64,000 nucleotides of DNA from CAVXFL01 sp963761015 (GCA_963761015.1 CAVXFL010000019.1:162595-226594), one strand, 5' to 3'. Counted from the stretch's first letter, positions 49,027-57,964 are shown. Notes: generated from the letters alone by a model not told the origin. Numbers and translations are program-made.

Positions 49027-50525
49027 TGGTAATTGCTCACCTTGGTGACGGAGCGGCCTGGGTCGGGCCGGCCCGATCAGACCGGGACGAGCCGCAGCAT
49101 CGGATAACGCTTGACACGGCTACGGGCGCCTCGATTCTAAACGCGGGGTGCCGACGTGCCCCGACCTCGACGAACTGAGCCATGCGGAGAAGGACGCGCT
49201 GATCCGGGCGCTGATGGCGCAGCTTGCGGCGGCGCAGCAGCAGATCGCGGTACTGCAGGCGCGGGTGGATGAACTGACCCGCCCGGCGAAGACCCCAGAC
49301 AACTCGTCGAAGCCTCCGTCGCAAGGCCAGAAGGAAAATCTCCCGTCGCCCGGCGGTGATCGCCCGGCGCGCAAGAGCCGGCCCGGCGCGGGTCGCACGC
49401 TGCACCCGAACCCGGATCGTGTGGTCGAGGCCAAGCTGACCGCTTGTCCGAACTGCCAGGCGGCCTTTCCGGAGACCTTGCCGACGCCGCAGAACGTCTA
49501 CGAGCGCATCGAACTGCCGCCGGTCAAGCCGGACGTCACGCAGGTGCGGCTGTTCGGCGGCCGTTGCGCCTGCTGCGGCAAGCGCGTGGTGGCCACGGCG
49601 CCGGCCGGGCTGGAGCCGGGTTCGCCATTCGGCCAGTCGATCGCGGCGCTGGTGGTCTACCTGCACTATGCCCACGCCATCGGCATGGAGCGGCTGGCCA
49701 CCCTGATGGACGAGGTGTTCTCGCTGTCGATCAGCGAAGGCGCGATCAGCAACATGCTGGCCCGCGCGCGCGAGCCGTTGCTCGCGGCCGCGGTGGCGAT
49801 CCGCGAAACCGTGACCGCCAGCGCCGTGGTGTGTTCGGACGAAACCTCGGCGCGGGTGAGCGGCAAGACTTGCTGGGAATGGGTGTTCGTCGGCACGCTC
49901 GCGGTGCTGCACATCATTCGCCCCAGCCGCGGCAAGGCTGTCGTGCAGGACTTGTTCGGTGCCATTCAGCCGATGGTTTGGGTCTCCGATATGCTGGGCA
50001 GCCAGCGCGGCCATGCCGTGGAATGGCAGGTGTGCCTCGCGCATCTGCTGCGCGATGCACGGTATGCCATCGAATGTGGCGATACCGCCTTCAGCGCCGC
50101 CTTCAAACGGCTGCTGCTGCGCGCCATCGCCATTGGGCAGCGACGCGACACGTTGGCCGACAGCACATTGCGCCAGTATCGTGCCGATCTGAACCGCCGG
50201 CTCGATCGGATCATGATGGCCGGCCCGATCGGTGAGCCGGGACGCAAGTTACGCAAGCGCATCGGGGCCAATCGCGCGCACTTGTTCGTGTTCGTTACCA
50301 ACCGCGACGTGCCGTACACCAACAACATCTCCGAGCGGAACCTCCGCCCCAGCGTGATCTTCCGCAAGGTCACCAACGGTTTCCGCTGCGAGTGGGCGGC
50401 CGAGACCTACGCCGCATTCCGCTCCATCGTCAGCACCGCCAAGGCCAACCGAACTGCCATACTCGGTGCCGTCCGCACCGCCCTGCTCACCCAGCCACTA
50501 CCCACACCGGGGTGAGCAGTTACAA
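49027..50525 (+). mobile_element. IS66-family element, ISBst12-like, apparently complete
   Basis: Left end GTAATTGCTCACCTTGGTG (49029-49047) matches the complement of the right end CACCGGGGTGAGCAGTTAC (50505-50523) at about 16 of 19-20 positions. It encodes a single intact transposase, as in the ISBst12 subgroup. The expected 8-base flanking duplication is not seen: the left flank reads ACAGATCGA and the right flank runs straight into the next IS66 remnant. So it was probably rearranged after insertion. Confidence 0.7.
49148..50515 (+). CDS. IS66-family transposase
   Basis: 455 residues, GTG start. The N-terminal leucine-zipper-like helix (LMAQLAAAQQQIAVLQARV) precedes the NSSKPPSQ motif and a zinc-finger-like CPNC...CACC region. 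DDE residues are in CSDETSARV, WVSDMLGSQ and NNISERNLRP. The frame is intact and should be functional. It lies between matching inverted repeats; the element has no tnpA or tnpB. Confidence 0.9.
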   Translation: MPTCPDLDELSHAEKDALIRALMAQLAAAQQQIAVLQARVDELTRPAKTPDNSSKPPSQGQKENLPSPGGDRPARKSRPGAGRTLHPNPDRVVEAKLTACPNCQAAFPETLPTPQNVYERIELPPVKPDVTQVRLFGGRCACCGKRVVATAPAGLEPGSPFGQSIAALVVYLHYAHAIGMERLATLMDEVFSLSISEGAISNMLARAREPLLAAAVAIRETVTASAVVCSDETSARVSGKTCWEWVFVGTLAVLHIIRPSRGKAVVQDLFGAIQPMVWVSDMLGSQRGHAVEWQVCLAHLLRDARYAIECGDTAFSAAFKRLLLRAIAIGQRRDTLADSTLRQYRADLNRRLDRIMMAGPIGEPGRKLRKRIGANRAHLFVFVTNRDVPYTNNISERNLRPSVIFRKVTNGFRCEWAAETYAAFRSIVSTAKANRTAILGAVRTALLTQPLPTPG

Positions 50526-50750
50526 CTTGGGTGGTCGGCGGAGCGCTTCCTTGTAGTCGCTGAGAAGCTGCTTGAGATATTCGATCCCGTCCTCTGAGAA
50601 TGCCAGAGTGGACAGGTCATCGGTTTCCAGAACCGTCAGGCAGCCATCCTCCGGTTCCATCTCCAGCGCAAGATCGCGCAACAAATCCTCGTCCTCGCCG
50701 AGCAGTTCGGCCACGCGGCTCAGGGCAAAGACGAAGCTCGGCGCCGCCAA
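50520..50750 (-). CDS. small acidic protein downstream of IS66 tnpC
   Basis: 76 residues from TTG 50750, immediately after the tnpC stop. Strongly acidic (GEDEDLLRDLALEMEPEDG) with a C-terminal helix. Short acidic genes are commonly found at this position in alphaproteobacterial IS66 elements; I take it to be a passenger of the element with unknown function. The initiation codon is weak. Confidence 0.5.
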   Translation of the reverse strand: MAAPSFVFALSRVAELLGEDEDLLRDLALEMEPEDGCLTVLETDDLSTLAFSEDGIEYLKQLLSDYKEALRRPPKL

Positions 50751-51666
50751 TCAGGCCGCCGCGCGCTCACGCTGGATCAGTCGCGCCCAGTTCCAGGGCA
50801 ACAACTCGGGTAATCGGGAAGCGGGGTGATCGGCGATCCGCGCGAGCACGTCGGCGAGCCAAGCACGCAGATCAGCGCCGTTCAGCTTGCAGGTGAGGAT
50901 CAGTGAAAACATCGCCGCTGCGCGCTCGCCGCCGCGGTCGGAACCGGCGAAGAGCCAGCATTTTCTGCCGAGGGCAATGCCTCTGAGGGCGCGCTCCGCT
51001 GCATTATTGGTGAGGCAAACGCGGCCGTCATCGAGGAAGCGGGTGAACGCTTCCCAGCGGCTGGTGTTGCGCGAATTTCGCGTCCAGGATCATCGCCAGC
51101 AAGTTCGGCCCCGCCCGCCCGCGCGATATCGGGTGGAACGGCGCCGGCGGCTGCGTGATGGTCTCGCAGGCGCGGTAGGCGAGTTTCTCCCGCACCGTCT
51201 GGATCACCTTCCATTGGCGCGGAACGGATTCCAGAGTTTCGGTAACGCTCTCGCCGAGCTTCACCAGCTTGCCGCCGCAGCACGGGCAGGCGGTCGGCGC
51301 GGGAACCACGACGCGCTCGCGCGGCAGATGCGCCGGCAAGGGCGCCCGCACCGGCTTGCGGCGGGTAAAGCCACGCACGTTGGTCTCACCGTTCTGCTCG
51401 GCCTCGGCGGCCGCCGCATCCTCGCTCAACCCCGTCTCGGCGTCCTCAAGCTCAAGCTCCATCTGATCGAGCAATTTGCGACCTCGTTCCGAGGACGGCG
51501 CAAAGCGATCATGCCGGTATTTCGCAATCTCCAGCTTGAGATGTGCGACATATGCCTCGGCCGCGGCGGCGCGCACTTCCGCTTCGCGCCGCGCGTCCTG
51601 TTCGGCGGCGAGCGCCGCGCCCAGTCTGTCGACTTCCGCTTGCAGCGAATCGGCAGGTGTCGTCAC
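50751..51666 (-). pseudogene. IS66 tnpC with internal deletion
   Basis: The N-terminal part from ATG 51666 (helix, then FAPSSERGRKLLDQMELELED, zinc-finger CPCCGGKL, and VREKLAYRACETITQPP) ends at FAQHQPL. It is followed out of frame by the C-terminal part (RWEAFTRFLDDGRVCLTNN, AAERALRGIALGRKCWLFAG, LLPWNWARL). The middle, which carries the first catalytic Asp residues, is missing. The junction near 51058-51063 shares CCGCTGG between both sides, consistent with a short-homology deletion. Confidence 0.85.
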
Positions 51667-51730
51667 GCCGCCGATTGAAACACATCGGCCGATCGCGCGT
51701 AATACGAATTATGCTCGAACTGCCGCTTTT

Positions 51731-52078
51731 TCAGCCGGCGAATTCCGGCCGCCAGGTTCGTTGCGGATGCCGCCAATCAATTCCTTCAAGCATGTAAGCC
51801 AGCTGTGCCGCGGAGATTGAAATGACGCCGTCAGCCGGCGACGGCCAGATGAACCGGCCGCGTTCCAACCGCTTGGCGTAAAGCGACATGCCGAGACCGT
51901 CATGCCAGAGAATTTTCAAAAGATCACCCCGGCGGCCTCTGAAGACGTAAACATCGCCCGCGTGCGGATCACATTGCAGCGCCTGCTGCACTTGCAGCGC
52001 CAGGCCGTTCATGCCGCGGCGCATGTCAGTCGTGCCCGCCGCGAGCCAGACGCGCACGCCGACGGGCGGGCCGATCAT
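51731..52078 (-). CDS. tnpB: IS66 accessory protein TnpB
   Basis: 115 residues, typical of the IS66 Orf2 family: VRVWLAAGTTDMRRGMNGLA, then VYVFRGRRGDLLKILWHDG and KRLERGRFIWP. Full length. Its start overlaps the tnpA stop (ATGA, 52075-52078), the standard coupled arrangement. Required with TnpA and TnpC for transposition in this subgroup; here TnpC is defective. Confidence 0.93.
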   Translation of the reverse strand: MIGPPVGVRVWLAAGTTDMRRGMNGLALQVQQALQCDPHAGDVYVFRGRRGDLLKILWHDGLGMSLYAKRLERGRFIWPSPADGVISISAAQLAYMLEGIDWRHPQRTWRPEFAG

Positions 52079-52515
52079 CCGCGCAATGCCGACAGCACGC
52101 GGCGCAACGCCGCGGCGTTCACCCGCTCGTCAACGCTCACCCGCACCCCGCCGGCCAGATCAATCTCGATGACCCCGCGGCGGCGCGGTTTTGGCACGTC
52201 ACGCCGCGTCGGCGGGGTGGAAACCGATGCCGCCGCGGGGAGCGTGGCGATCCGCACCGGGAACAGCCGCACCGCCGAATTCCCGGGCGGCTCGCTCTGC
52301 GCCAGCCGCCGCCAGCGATAGATCAAGCTCGCGCAGACGCCGTGGCGCCTCGCGACTTCCTGGATGCGAGCGCCGGGCTCCACCGCCTCGGCCACAACCA
52401 AGGCTCGGAAGTTCGCGTCATACACGCGCCGCCGCTCGCTGACGATTTCCATGCGAGGCCTTGCCTCGCTATCTGTGGCTGCCACAGTGGCAACCACACG
52501 CTTGCTTCCGCTCAT
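52075..52515 (-). CDS. tnpA: IS66 accessory protein TnpA
   Basis: 146 residues from ATG 52515; ATG 52452 (MEIVSERRRVYDANFRAL) is an alternative. It contains the helix-turn-helix region IQEVARRHGVCASLIYRWRR and a basic C-terminal part. The open frame extends to 52701, but that extension is the start of an IS110-type gene fused by insertion, not part of tnpA. Confidence 0.88.
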   Translation of the reverse strand: MSGSKRVVATVAATDSEARPRMEIVSERRRVYDANFRALVVAEAVEPGARIQEVARRHGVCASLIYRWRRLAQSEPPGNSAVRLFPVRIATLPAAASVSTPPTRRDVPKPRRRGVIEIDLAGGVRVSVDERVNAAALRRVLSALRG

Positions 52516-52575
52516 GTCCCCAGCAGACCGAGCCACGGCTACCCATGCAAGGCGGTCGTCCCCGGAGGCATACAT

Positions 52576-52635
52576 TAGTGTGTTATCCTGATCAAAGGCG
52601 GTGAGGGAACGGCTCAGATCATCCACTTGAGACAT
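52576..52635 (-). mobile_element. IS110-family transposase remnant (first 20 codons)
   Basis: ATG 52635 followed by SQVDDLSRSLTAFDQDNTL, which resembles the N-terminus of IS110-type transposases. Coding similarity stops at 52576, where the IS66 element begins. The rest of the gene is not present in the window, so this is the 5' stump of an interrupted insertion sequence. Confidence 0.5.
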
Positions 52636-52701
52636 GGGGCTCTCCATCGGTTGCTTGGCAGCGTCGATGGTGCCGCACCCTCGCCGCCCGCCCCATAGCA
52701 T

Positions 52702-52759
52702 CTTTTTCCGCGCTTTTCACGCTCTGGCTGTCGATGATGCCGGCAGTGGGACTGGCCTC
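52702..52759 (-). mobile_element. IS5-family transposase remnant
   Basis: The minus strand reads EASPTAGIIDSQSVKSAEK, matching the block around the first catalytic Asp of IS5-type DDE transposases. Stops and unrelated sequence flank it, so only about 58 bases survive. It marks an older insertion at the downstream edge of the hydrogenase operon. Confidence 0.65.
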
Positions 52760-52815
52760 AAGGATCAAGTCCGGCTGTGACGAGAGGTTGATACGATCCC
52801 AATGCGCGGATCGTA

Positions 52816-53274
52816 TCAGCCGACTTCCTCCCTGATGCGCGCGGCCACATCGGTAACCGCCGCGGACATGGTCGGTGACATCGGCGCGCCGATTTCGAAG
52901 CTTTCACCCTCGATGGCGTAGACCACGCAGCAGGGCGGCAAGCAACCGAGCGCGCGCGCCAACTCGATTGCCTCGGCCAAGCCGAACCCATGCGTGGACA
53001 AACCGAACATATCGGCCGGCAGGGGGCCGTCGGCGGCATCGAATCGCCGGACCGTGCCGGCCGGCGCGCCGGAGGCGCTGGCGTCAATCAGAAATGCCGC
53101 TGCCGTGTCGTCGAGCAACGCAAGCAGCGTCGTCGCTTCGCCGTCGTGCTCGAACACCTCAATTCCACGCGCCACCGTGTTCCGCAGAAGCCGTGCGACC
53201 GTCCGTCCGGCCGCATCGTCGCCGCGATCGGGATTGCCAATCCCGATGACGACCCGGCGCGCGGTGCTCGGCAC
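52816..53274 (-). CDS. hydrogenase maturation protease
   Basis: 152 residues of the HybD/HycI family. It cleaves the C-terminal extension of the NiFe large subunit after nickel insertion. GIGNPDRGDDAAG carries the first metal-sensing acidic residue, and LIDASASG and the later STHGFGLAEAI are conserved. It is the last gene of the hydrogenase operon, three bases after the large-subunit stop. It is presumably specific for the neighbouring large subunit, which ends in the expected short extension. Confidence 0.92.
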   Translation of the reverse strand: MPSTARRVVIGIGNPDRGDDAAGRTVARLLRNTVARGIEVFEHDGEATTLLALLDDTAAAFLIDASASGAPAGTVRRFDAADGPLPADMFGLSTHGFGLAEAIELARALGCLPPCCVVYAIEGESFEIGAPMSPTMSAAVTDVAARIREEVG

Positions 53275-53277
53275 AAG

Positions 53278-54570
53278 TCAGCCCCGGTCCAGCTCCAGGC
53301 GCAGGAAATGCGTGGCGCAGGAAATGCAGGGGTCGTAGTTGCGAATGGTCTGCTCGCAGCGCTGCCGGATCTCCTCGTCCGGCCGGTCCAGCAGGCTCTC
53401 GATGTAGCCGGCGAGATCGTCCTCGATGCTCGCCTGATTCTGCGAGGTCGGCGGCACGATTCGCGCCTCGGCGATCGTGCCGTCGGGCTCCAGCCGGTAG
53501 CGGTGATAGAGCAGCCCGCGCGGCGCCTCCGTCGCGCCGAAACCGATGCCGGCGCGCAGCGCGATCATGATCGCCGGCTGGTCCGGCTCTTCGTAGCGGT
53601 CGATGATGCGCAGCGCCTCGTCGCAGGCGTACAGCACCTCGACGGCCCGCACCACGATGCTGCGGTAGGGATTACGGCAGGTCGGCCCGAGCCCCGCCGC
53701 GCGCGCGGCCTCTCGCGCCAGCGGCGATAGACGGTCGAAATTCAGGTTGAAGCGGGCGAGCGGCCCGACCAGGTACGAGCTGCCGTCCTCGCGCAGCCGC
53801 GAATGCAGCGCGGTCGAGCGCGCGATGTGCGTTTCCTCGAAATGCTCGTCGTATTCGGACGGCGCGATGTCGAGCCCGCGATTGGAGACGATGCGGCCCT
53901 CGTTGAACGGATAGTCCTCGGCGTGCCGCAGCGCGACGAAGGTGTATGGGCGCTCGCGATCGGGAAAATCGAAACCGGCGGCCCAGCGCACGGTTTCCAG
54001 CGCCGCGTCCCGGGCCCATTCGAGGCGCTCCGCCAGGGGCTGCAACGCGCGCCGGCGCGGGGCGCGGTAAAATCCGCCGACGCGCACGTTGATGGGATGG
54101 ATCTCGCGCCCGCCCAGTAGACTTAGAATTTCGTTGCCGACCTTCTTCAGCCCGAGCCCGCGGCGCACGACGTCGCCGTGATCGCGCGCCATGTCGATCG
54201 CGCCCGCGTAGCCGAGGAAATCCGGCGCGTGCAGCATGTAGATGTGCAGGGTATGGCTCTCGATCCATTCGCCGCAGTACAGCAGCCGCCGCAGATCGCG
54301 TAGCGGACCGGACACCGTGACGCCGAGCGCATTCTCCATCGCGTGCACGGCGCTCATCTGATAGGCGACCGGGCAGATGCCGCAGATCCGCGCCGTAATG
54401 TCCGGTACTTCGGTGAAGGCGCGTCCGCGCAGGAACGCCTCGAAGAAGCGCGGCGGCTCGAAAATGTTGAACTCGGCGCTGTGCACGGCCCCGTCGCGTA
54501 CCACCACCTTGAACCGGCCCTCCCCCTCCACGCGGGCGAGATAGTCGACCTTGATGGTTTTACCCGCCAT
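53278..54570 (-). CDS. hyhL: NiFe hydrogenase large (alpha) subunit, group 3b-like
   Basis: 430 residues from ATG 54570 (MAGKTIKVDYLARVEGEG); the frame is open upstream because it runs through the small-subunit gene. The NiFe-binding Cys pairs are RICGICP (Cys63, Cys66) and DPCISCATH (Cys415, Cys418), followed by a nine-residue tail that the maturation protease would remove. Together with NAD(P)-binding and iron-sulfur subunits it forms a cytoplasmic bidirectional H2:NAD(P)+ oxidoreductase. It overlaps the small-subunit stop by 11 bases. The group assignment rests on the subunit set. Confidence 0.93.
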   Translation of the reverse strand: MAGKTIKVDYLARVEGEGRFKVVVRDGAVHSAEFNIFEPPRFFEAFLRGRAFTEVPDITARICGICPVAYQMSAVHAMENALGVTVSGPLRDLRRLLYCGEWIESHTLHIYMLHAPDFLGYAGAIDMARDHGDVVRRGLGLKKVGNEILSLLGGREIHPINVRVGGFYRAPRRRALQPLAERLEWARDAALETVRWAAGFDFPDRERPYTFVALRHAEDYPFNEGRIVSNRGLDIAPSEYDEHFEETHIARSTALHSRLREDGSSYLVGPLARFNLNFDRLSPLAREAARAAGLGPTCRNPYRSIVVRAVEVLYACDEALRIIDRYEEPDQPAIMIALRAGIGFGATEAPRGLLYHRYRLEPDGTIAEARIVPPTSQNQASIEDDLAGYIESLLDRPDEEIRQRCEQTIRNYDPCISCATHFLRLELDRG

Positions 54571-55343
54571 GGCGCTCGCTCTCGGTGCGGAACGGCTCGG
54601 CGTTCGCGTTGAACGTGCGATACACGCGTCGCAATGTGCGCTGGTCCATGCCGAGTTCGGCAAGTCCAGCCGCTCAGTGAGGCCGTGTTCGGCGTTTCCT
54701 TCGGCCCGTAACAGCCATAGCAGCCGCGATCATAGGAGGGGCAAATCGCGCCGCAACCGGCATGCGTGACCGGGCCGAGGCAAGGCGTGCCATGCGCGAC
54801 CATGACGCAGACATTGCCCCGCAGTTTGCACTCGACGCATACGCTGTGCGGCGGCGTGACCGGCCGCCGTCCGGCGAGAAAGGCCGCGATCACCTCGATA
54901 AGCTGGCGCTTGTTGATGGGACAGCCGCGCAGCTCGAAATCGACCTGGACGTGATCGGCGATCGGCGTTGAAGTCGCCAGGGTGCGTACGTATTCGGGAT
55001 GTGCGTAGACGATCGAGGCGTATTCCTGGACATCCGCGAAGTTGCGCAGCGCCTGAATGCCACCGGCGGTCGCGCAGGCGCCAATCGTGATCAGCCTTCG
55101 CGAGCGCCGCCGAACCTCGCGGATGCGCTCGGCGTCGTGTGCCGTGGTGATCGAGCCTTCCACCAGCGAGACGTCGTAGCGCCCTTCGATCGCGCCGCGC
55201 GTCGCTTCCTGGAAATACGCGATCTCGACGGCGTCGGCCACGGCGAGCAGTTCGTCCTCGCAATCCAGCAGGCTGAGCTGACAACCGTCGCACGAGGCGA
55301 ATTTCCAGACCGCGAGCCGCGGCTTGCGCTCTACTGCCGCCAT
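54560..55343 (-). CDS. hyhS: NiFe hydrogenase small (delta) subunit, frameshift near 54671
   Basis: 260 residues after removing one base near 54671 (between PNTASLS and LAELGMDQRTLRRVY), ending TAA 54562-54560. It carries the iron-sulfur relay: FASCDGCQLSLLDCEDELL, GACATAGGIQAL, RGCPINKRQ, then CVECKLRGNVCV and GCGAICPSYDRGCYGCYGP. These are typical of sulfhydrogenase-type delta subunits. ATG 55343 directly abuts the gamma-subunit stop. The shift is probably a sequence error because the rest of the operon is intact. Confidence 0.9.
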
Positions 55344-56198
55344 TCAGATCTCCTTCAGCGCCAGCAATCTGCCGATCCGGTCGTAGCGGAACACCGGCCC
55401 GTCACGGCAGACAAAATCCGCCGAGAATTGGCAATGACCGCAAAAGCCGACGGCGCATTTCATGTTGCGTTCCATGGAGAGGTAAATTGATTCGTCGGCC
55501 ACGCCCACTTGGCGCAGCGCGGCGATGGCAAATCGCATCATGATCTCGGGGCCGCAGACCATCGCGATGGCGTGTTGCGGGTCAAAACTTGCACGCGGCA
55601 CCAAGGTCGTGACCACGCCGACATGGCCGCGCCAGTCGCCAAAGGCATGATCGACGGTCACTTCGATGTCGATGTCGAGCCGCTGCCGCCAAGTCTCCAG
55701 GTCGCGACGGAACAGAATCTCCTCGGGACCGCGGGTGCCGTACAGAAGGACAATCTGCCCATAGCGGATGCGTTCAGCGAGCAGGCCGCAAATGGCCGGG
55801 CGCAGCGGCGCCAACCCCAAGCCCCCGGCGATGATCACGACATCGCGTCCCGCGGCTTCGGCCATTGGCCAGCCGACACCAAACGGTCCCCGGATGCCGA
55901 CCGGCGCGCCAGGCCGCAGCGCGGCCAACGCCGTGGATACCGGCCCGACCGCGCGCATGGTGTGGACGAGCGGGGAGGCCACGGCGGGGTCGCCGCTCAC
56001 GCTGATCGGCACCTCGCCGACGCCGAACACGGTCAGCATGTTGAACTGACCCGGCGCGAACGCCGAAGAGTTTGCCTCGTCGCCCACGATGTCGAGCGTC
56101 CAGACCTCCGGGCCGTCGCGCCGACGCCGGCGCACGCGTGCGACCCGAGGCAGCATCGGATCGACAGCCTCTGTCGCGACGCGCGTCGGGTCAGGCAT
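55344..56198 (-). CDS. hyhG: hydrogenase gamma subunit, FAD/NAD(P)-binding with [2Fe-2S]
   Basis: 284 residues of the ferredoxin-NADP reductase-like family. An FAD-binding barrel (FAPGQFNMLTVFGVGEVPIS) is followed by the NAD(P) domain (VVIIAGGLGLAPLRP, MVCGPEIMMRF). The C-terminal [2Fe-2S] motif is CAVGFCGHCQFSADFVC. It passes electrons between NAD(P)H and the iron-sulfur subunits. Its ATG overlaps the end of the cyclic-nucleotide-binding gene by eight bases. Confidence 0.92.
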   Translation of the reverse strand: MPDPTRVATEAVDPMLPRVARVRRRRRDGPEVWTLDIVGDEANSSAFAPGQFNMLTVFGVGEVPISVSGDPAVASPLVHTMRAVGPVSTALAALRPGAPVGIRGPFGVGWPMAEAAGRDVVIIAGGLGLAPLRPAICGLLAERIRYGQIVLLYGTRGPEEILFRRDLETWRQRLDIDIEVTVDHAFGDWRGHVGVVTTLVPRASFDPQHAIAMVCGPEIMMRFAIAALRQVGVADESIYLSMERNMKCAVGFCGHCQFSADFVCRDGPVFRYDRIGRLLALKEI

Positions 56199-56652
56199 GA
56201 GCGCCGTAGACGTCCAGCATCTGAAACCGCGTGGCGTGCAGGCGCTGAATCAGGACAGCCATGAGCCGCTTCATCACCTCGTAGCCGAGGTCATGGTCGG
56301 CCTCGCATTTCTGTCGCAGGCAGGTGGCGTCCATGGCGATGGCGCGGACGAGTTCGAGCGCCTTCGCGTCGTACATCCAGCGGTAGGGCGGGATCAGCCA
56401 GGAAATGCCGAGGATTTCGCCTTCGGCGAGGGTCTGAAACGTCAGGGCGCCACGCCCCGGCGCGGCGATTTCGAGGGCAATGCGACCGTGCCGGAGCAGA
56501 TAGAGCTGATCGGCCGCTTCGCCTTCGTGAAACAGATACTGGCCCGCCTCGAAGCGCACATTCTTCGCGCAGCCGCAAACCAGTTCGCAGAATCCGTCGT
56601 CCAGCCCGGCGAAGAACCTGTGCTCCTTGATAATGCGTTCGAGCCCTTCCAT
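56191..56652 (-). CDS. cyclic-nucleotide-binding domain protein in the hydrogenase operon
   Basis: 153 residues from ATG 56652. It is a single cNMP-binding beta-roll (FFAGLDDGFCELVCGCAKNV, YLFHEGEAADQLYLLRHGRI, GEILGISWLIPPYRW) followed by a short helix. It is too short for the Crp/Fnr DNA-binding domain. Genes of this type are often found between beta and gamma subunit genes in group 3b operons, so it may be an allosteric or assembly partner of the enzyme. Two or more Cys occur in the domain, so redox sensing is also possible. Ligand unknown. Confidence 0.8.
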   Translation of the reverse strand: MEGLERIIKEHRFFAGLDDGFCELVCGCAKNVRFEAGQYLFHEGEAADQLYLLRHGRIALEIAAPGRGALTFQTLAEGEILGISWLIPPYRWMYDAKALELVRAIAMDATCLRQKCEADHDLGYEVMKRLMAVLIQRLHATRFQMLDVYGAHA

Positions 56653-56665
56653 CGCCGCCACCCTT

Positions 56666-57781
56666 TCAGTCCGTCTGGTGTTCGCGGATAGCCCGCACCT
56701 CTTCGGTGATGTCGATGCCGACCGGGCACCAAGTGATGCAGCGGCCACAGCCGACGCAGCCGGAGGTGCCGAACTGATCGTACCAGGTGGCAAGCTTGTG
56801 GGTCATCCATTGACGATATCGCGAATGCGCGCTGGCGCGCACGCTGCCGCCGTGGACGTAGGAGAAATCCATGGTGAAGCAGGAATCCCACCGCCGCGAG
56901 CGCGACGTTTCCACGCCGGCCAGATCGCTCGCATCCTCGACCGAGGTGCAAAAGCAGGTGGGGCAAACCATGGTGCAGTTGCCGCAAGTCAGACAGCGCG
57001 CCGCCACGTCGTTCCAGCGCGGATGTTCCAGGTTGCGCAGCAGCAAGTCCCGCACGTCGTCCGAGCGCATGTCGCGGCCCATGTCGGCGGCCGTGCCGGC
57101 GACGATCCCTTCGGCCGCCGCCATCTCCTGGTCGGTTGCCGGGCGGTGCGGCAGTTCCGCGAGCAGCGCCTGCCCGGCATTCGTTCCGGTCTCCACGAGG
57201 AACAGCGCCCCCGCCTCGAGTTCGGTGAGCGCGAGATCGAAACCGGCCTCGGCCTTCGGCCCGGTGTTCATTGACACGCAAAAACACGTGCCGCCGGCGA
57301 CCGCGCAGTTCAGCGCGACGATAAAGGCGTCCCGGCGCCGTGCCTGATAGTGCGGATCGATGTGCGGACCGCCGAGGAACACCTTGTCTTGTATGGCGAT
57401 GGCATGAAGATCGCAGGAGCGCACGCCGATGAACGCGAACCGCTCCGTGCTCGGCGGTTCCGGGACCACCCGCACGTCGTTCCCCTCACGCTCGGCGCGC
57501 CACAGTCGCAGCACCGGCGGGTGCAGAAATTGCTTCCACGAGTGCGGCCCGACGGCGTAGCCGAACAGCGCGGCGTCGTCGCGGCGCACCATCCGGTAGC
57601 GCCCGCCATCCTGCGCATCCGTCCAGCCGCGCGGCAGGGCGGCGATGGAGGCGATGTCGTCGTACACGATTGCCTGGTCGCGCACCGTCGGACCGACAAC
57701 GCGATAGCCACGGCGCGCCAGTGCTTCGAGCAGCGCCTGGAGCCCGTCGGTGGTCAACACGGCCGGCTTCACATCAGCCAC
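56666..57781 (-). CDS. hyhB: hydrogenase beta subunit, 4Fe-4S dicluster protein
   Basis: 371 residues, first gene of the operon. Two C-terminal [4Fe-4S] motifs are visible: CLTCGNCTMVCPTCFC and CVGCGRCITWCPVGIDI. The N-terminal part has IGVRSCDLHAIAIQDKVFLG and a Cys-containing block (NCAVAGGTCFCVSM) typical of HydB/SudB-like subunits. It links the gamma subunit to the hydrogenase core. The following cNMP-binding gene starts 13 bases downstream. No accessory hypABCDEF genes are in this window. Confidence 0.9.
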   Translation of the reverse strand: MADVKPAVLTTDGLQALLEALARRGYRVVGPTVRDQAIVYDDIASIAALPRGWTDAQDGGRYRMVRRDDAALFGYAVGPHSWKQFLHPPVLRLWRAEREGNDVRVVPEPPSTERFAFIGVRSCDLHAIAIQDKVFLGGPHIDPHYQARRRDAFIVALNCAVAGGTCFCVSMNTGPKAEAGFDLALTELEAGALFLVETGTNAGQALLAELPHRPATDQEMAAAEGIVAGTAADMGRDMRSDDVRDLLLRNLEHPRWNDVAARCLTCGNCTMVCPTCFCTSVEDASDLAGVETSRSRRWDSCFTMDFSYVHGGSVRASAHSRYRQWMTHKLATWYDQFGTSGCVGCGRCITWCPVGIDITEEVRAIREHQTD

Positions 57782-57964
57782 GATCTGCCTCGCCCGCTCA
57801 TTATCCCCTGACGCGCGATGATTCCACGTCTTCGTGCGCGCGTTAACCGGCCGCCGAAGAGAAATCGCGCGCTCCGGATCGCCGCGTCACATTAATCGGG
57901 AATTTAATTGATCCCGCGCGTTCTCCGTCCAGGATGGCGTGATGTCCGCCAGGGAGGACGTACA

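Larger units (their letters stand above)
50520..52575 (-). mobile_element. second IS66-family element, defective
   Basis: Carries tnpA, tnpB and an internally deleted tnpC on the minus strand, plus a small downstream gene. The right boundary is placed where an IS110-like coding start is interrupted (near 52575). The left boundary abuts or has been cut by the neighbouring IS66 element. No matching terminal repeats could be found by eye, so boundaries are approximate. Confidence 0.6.

Noticed and set aside
54571..54663. N-terminal extension of the hydrogenase large subunit
   Set aside because: These residues are the out-of-frame end of the small-subunit gene; family similarity begins at ATG 54570.
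57782..57964. FNR/FixK box before the hydrogenase operon
   Set aside because: A single TTGAT half-site is present but no correctly spaced partner half-site.
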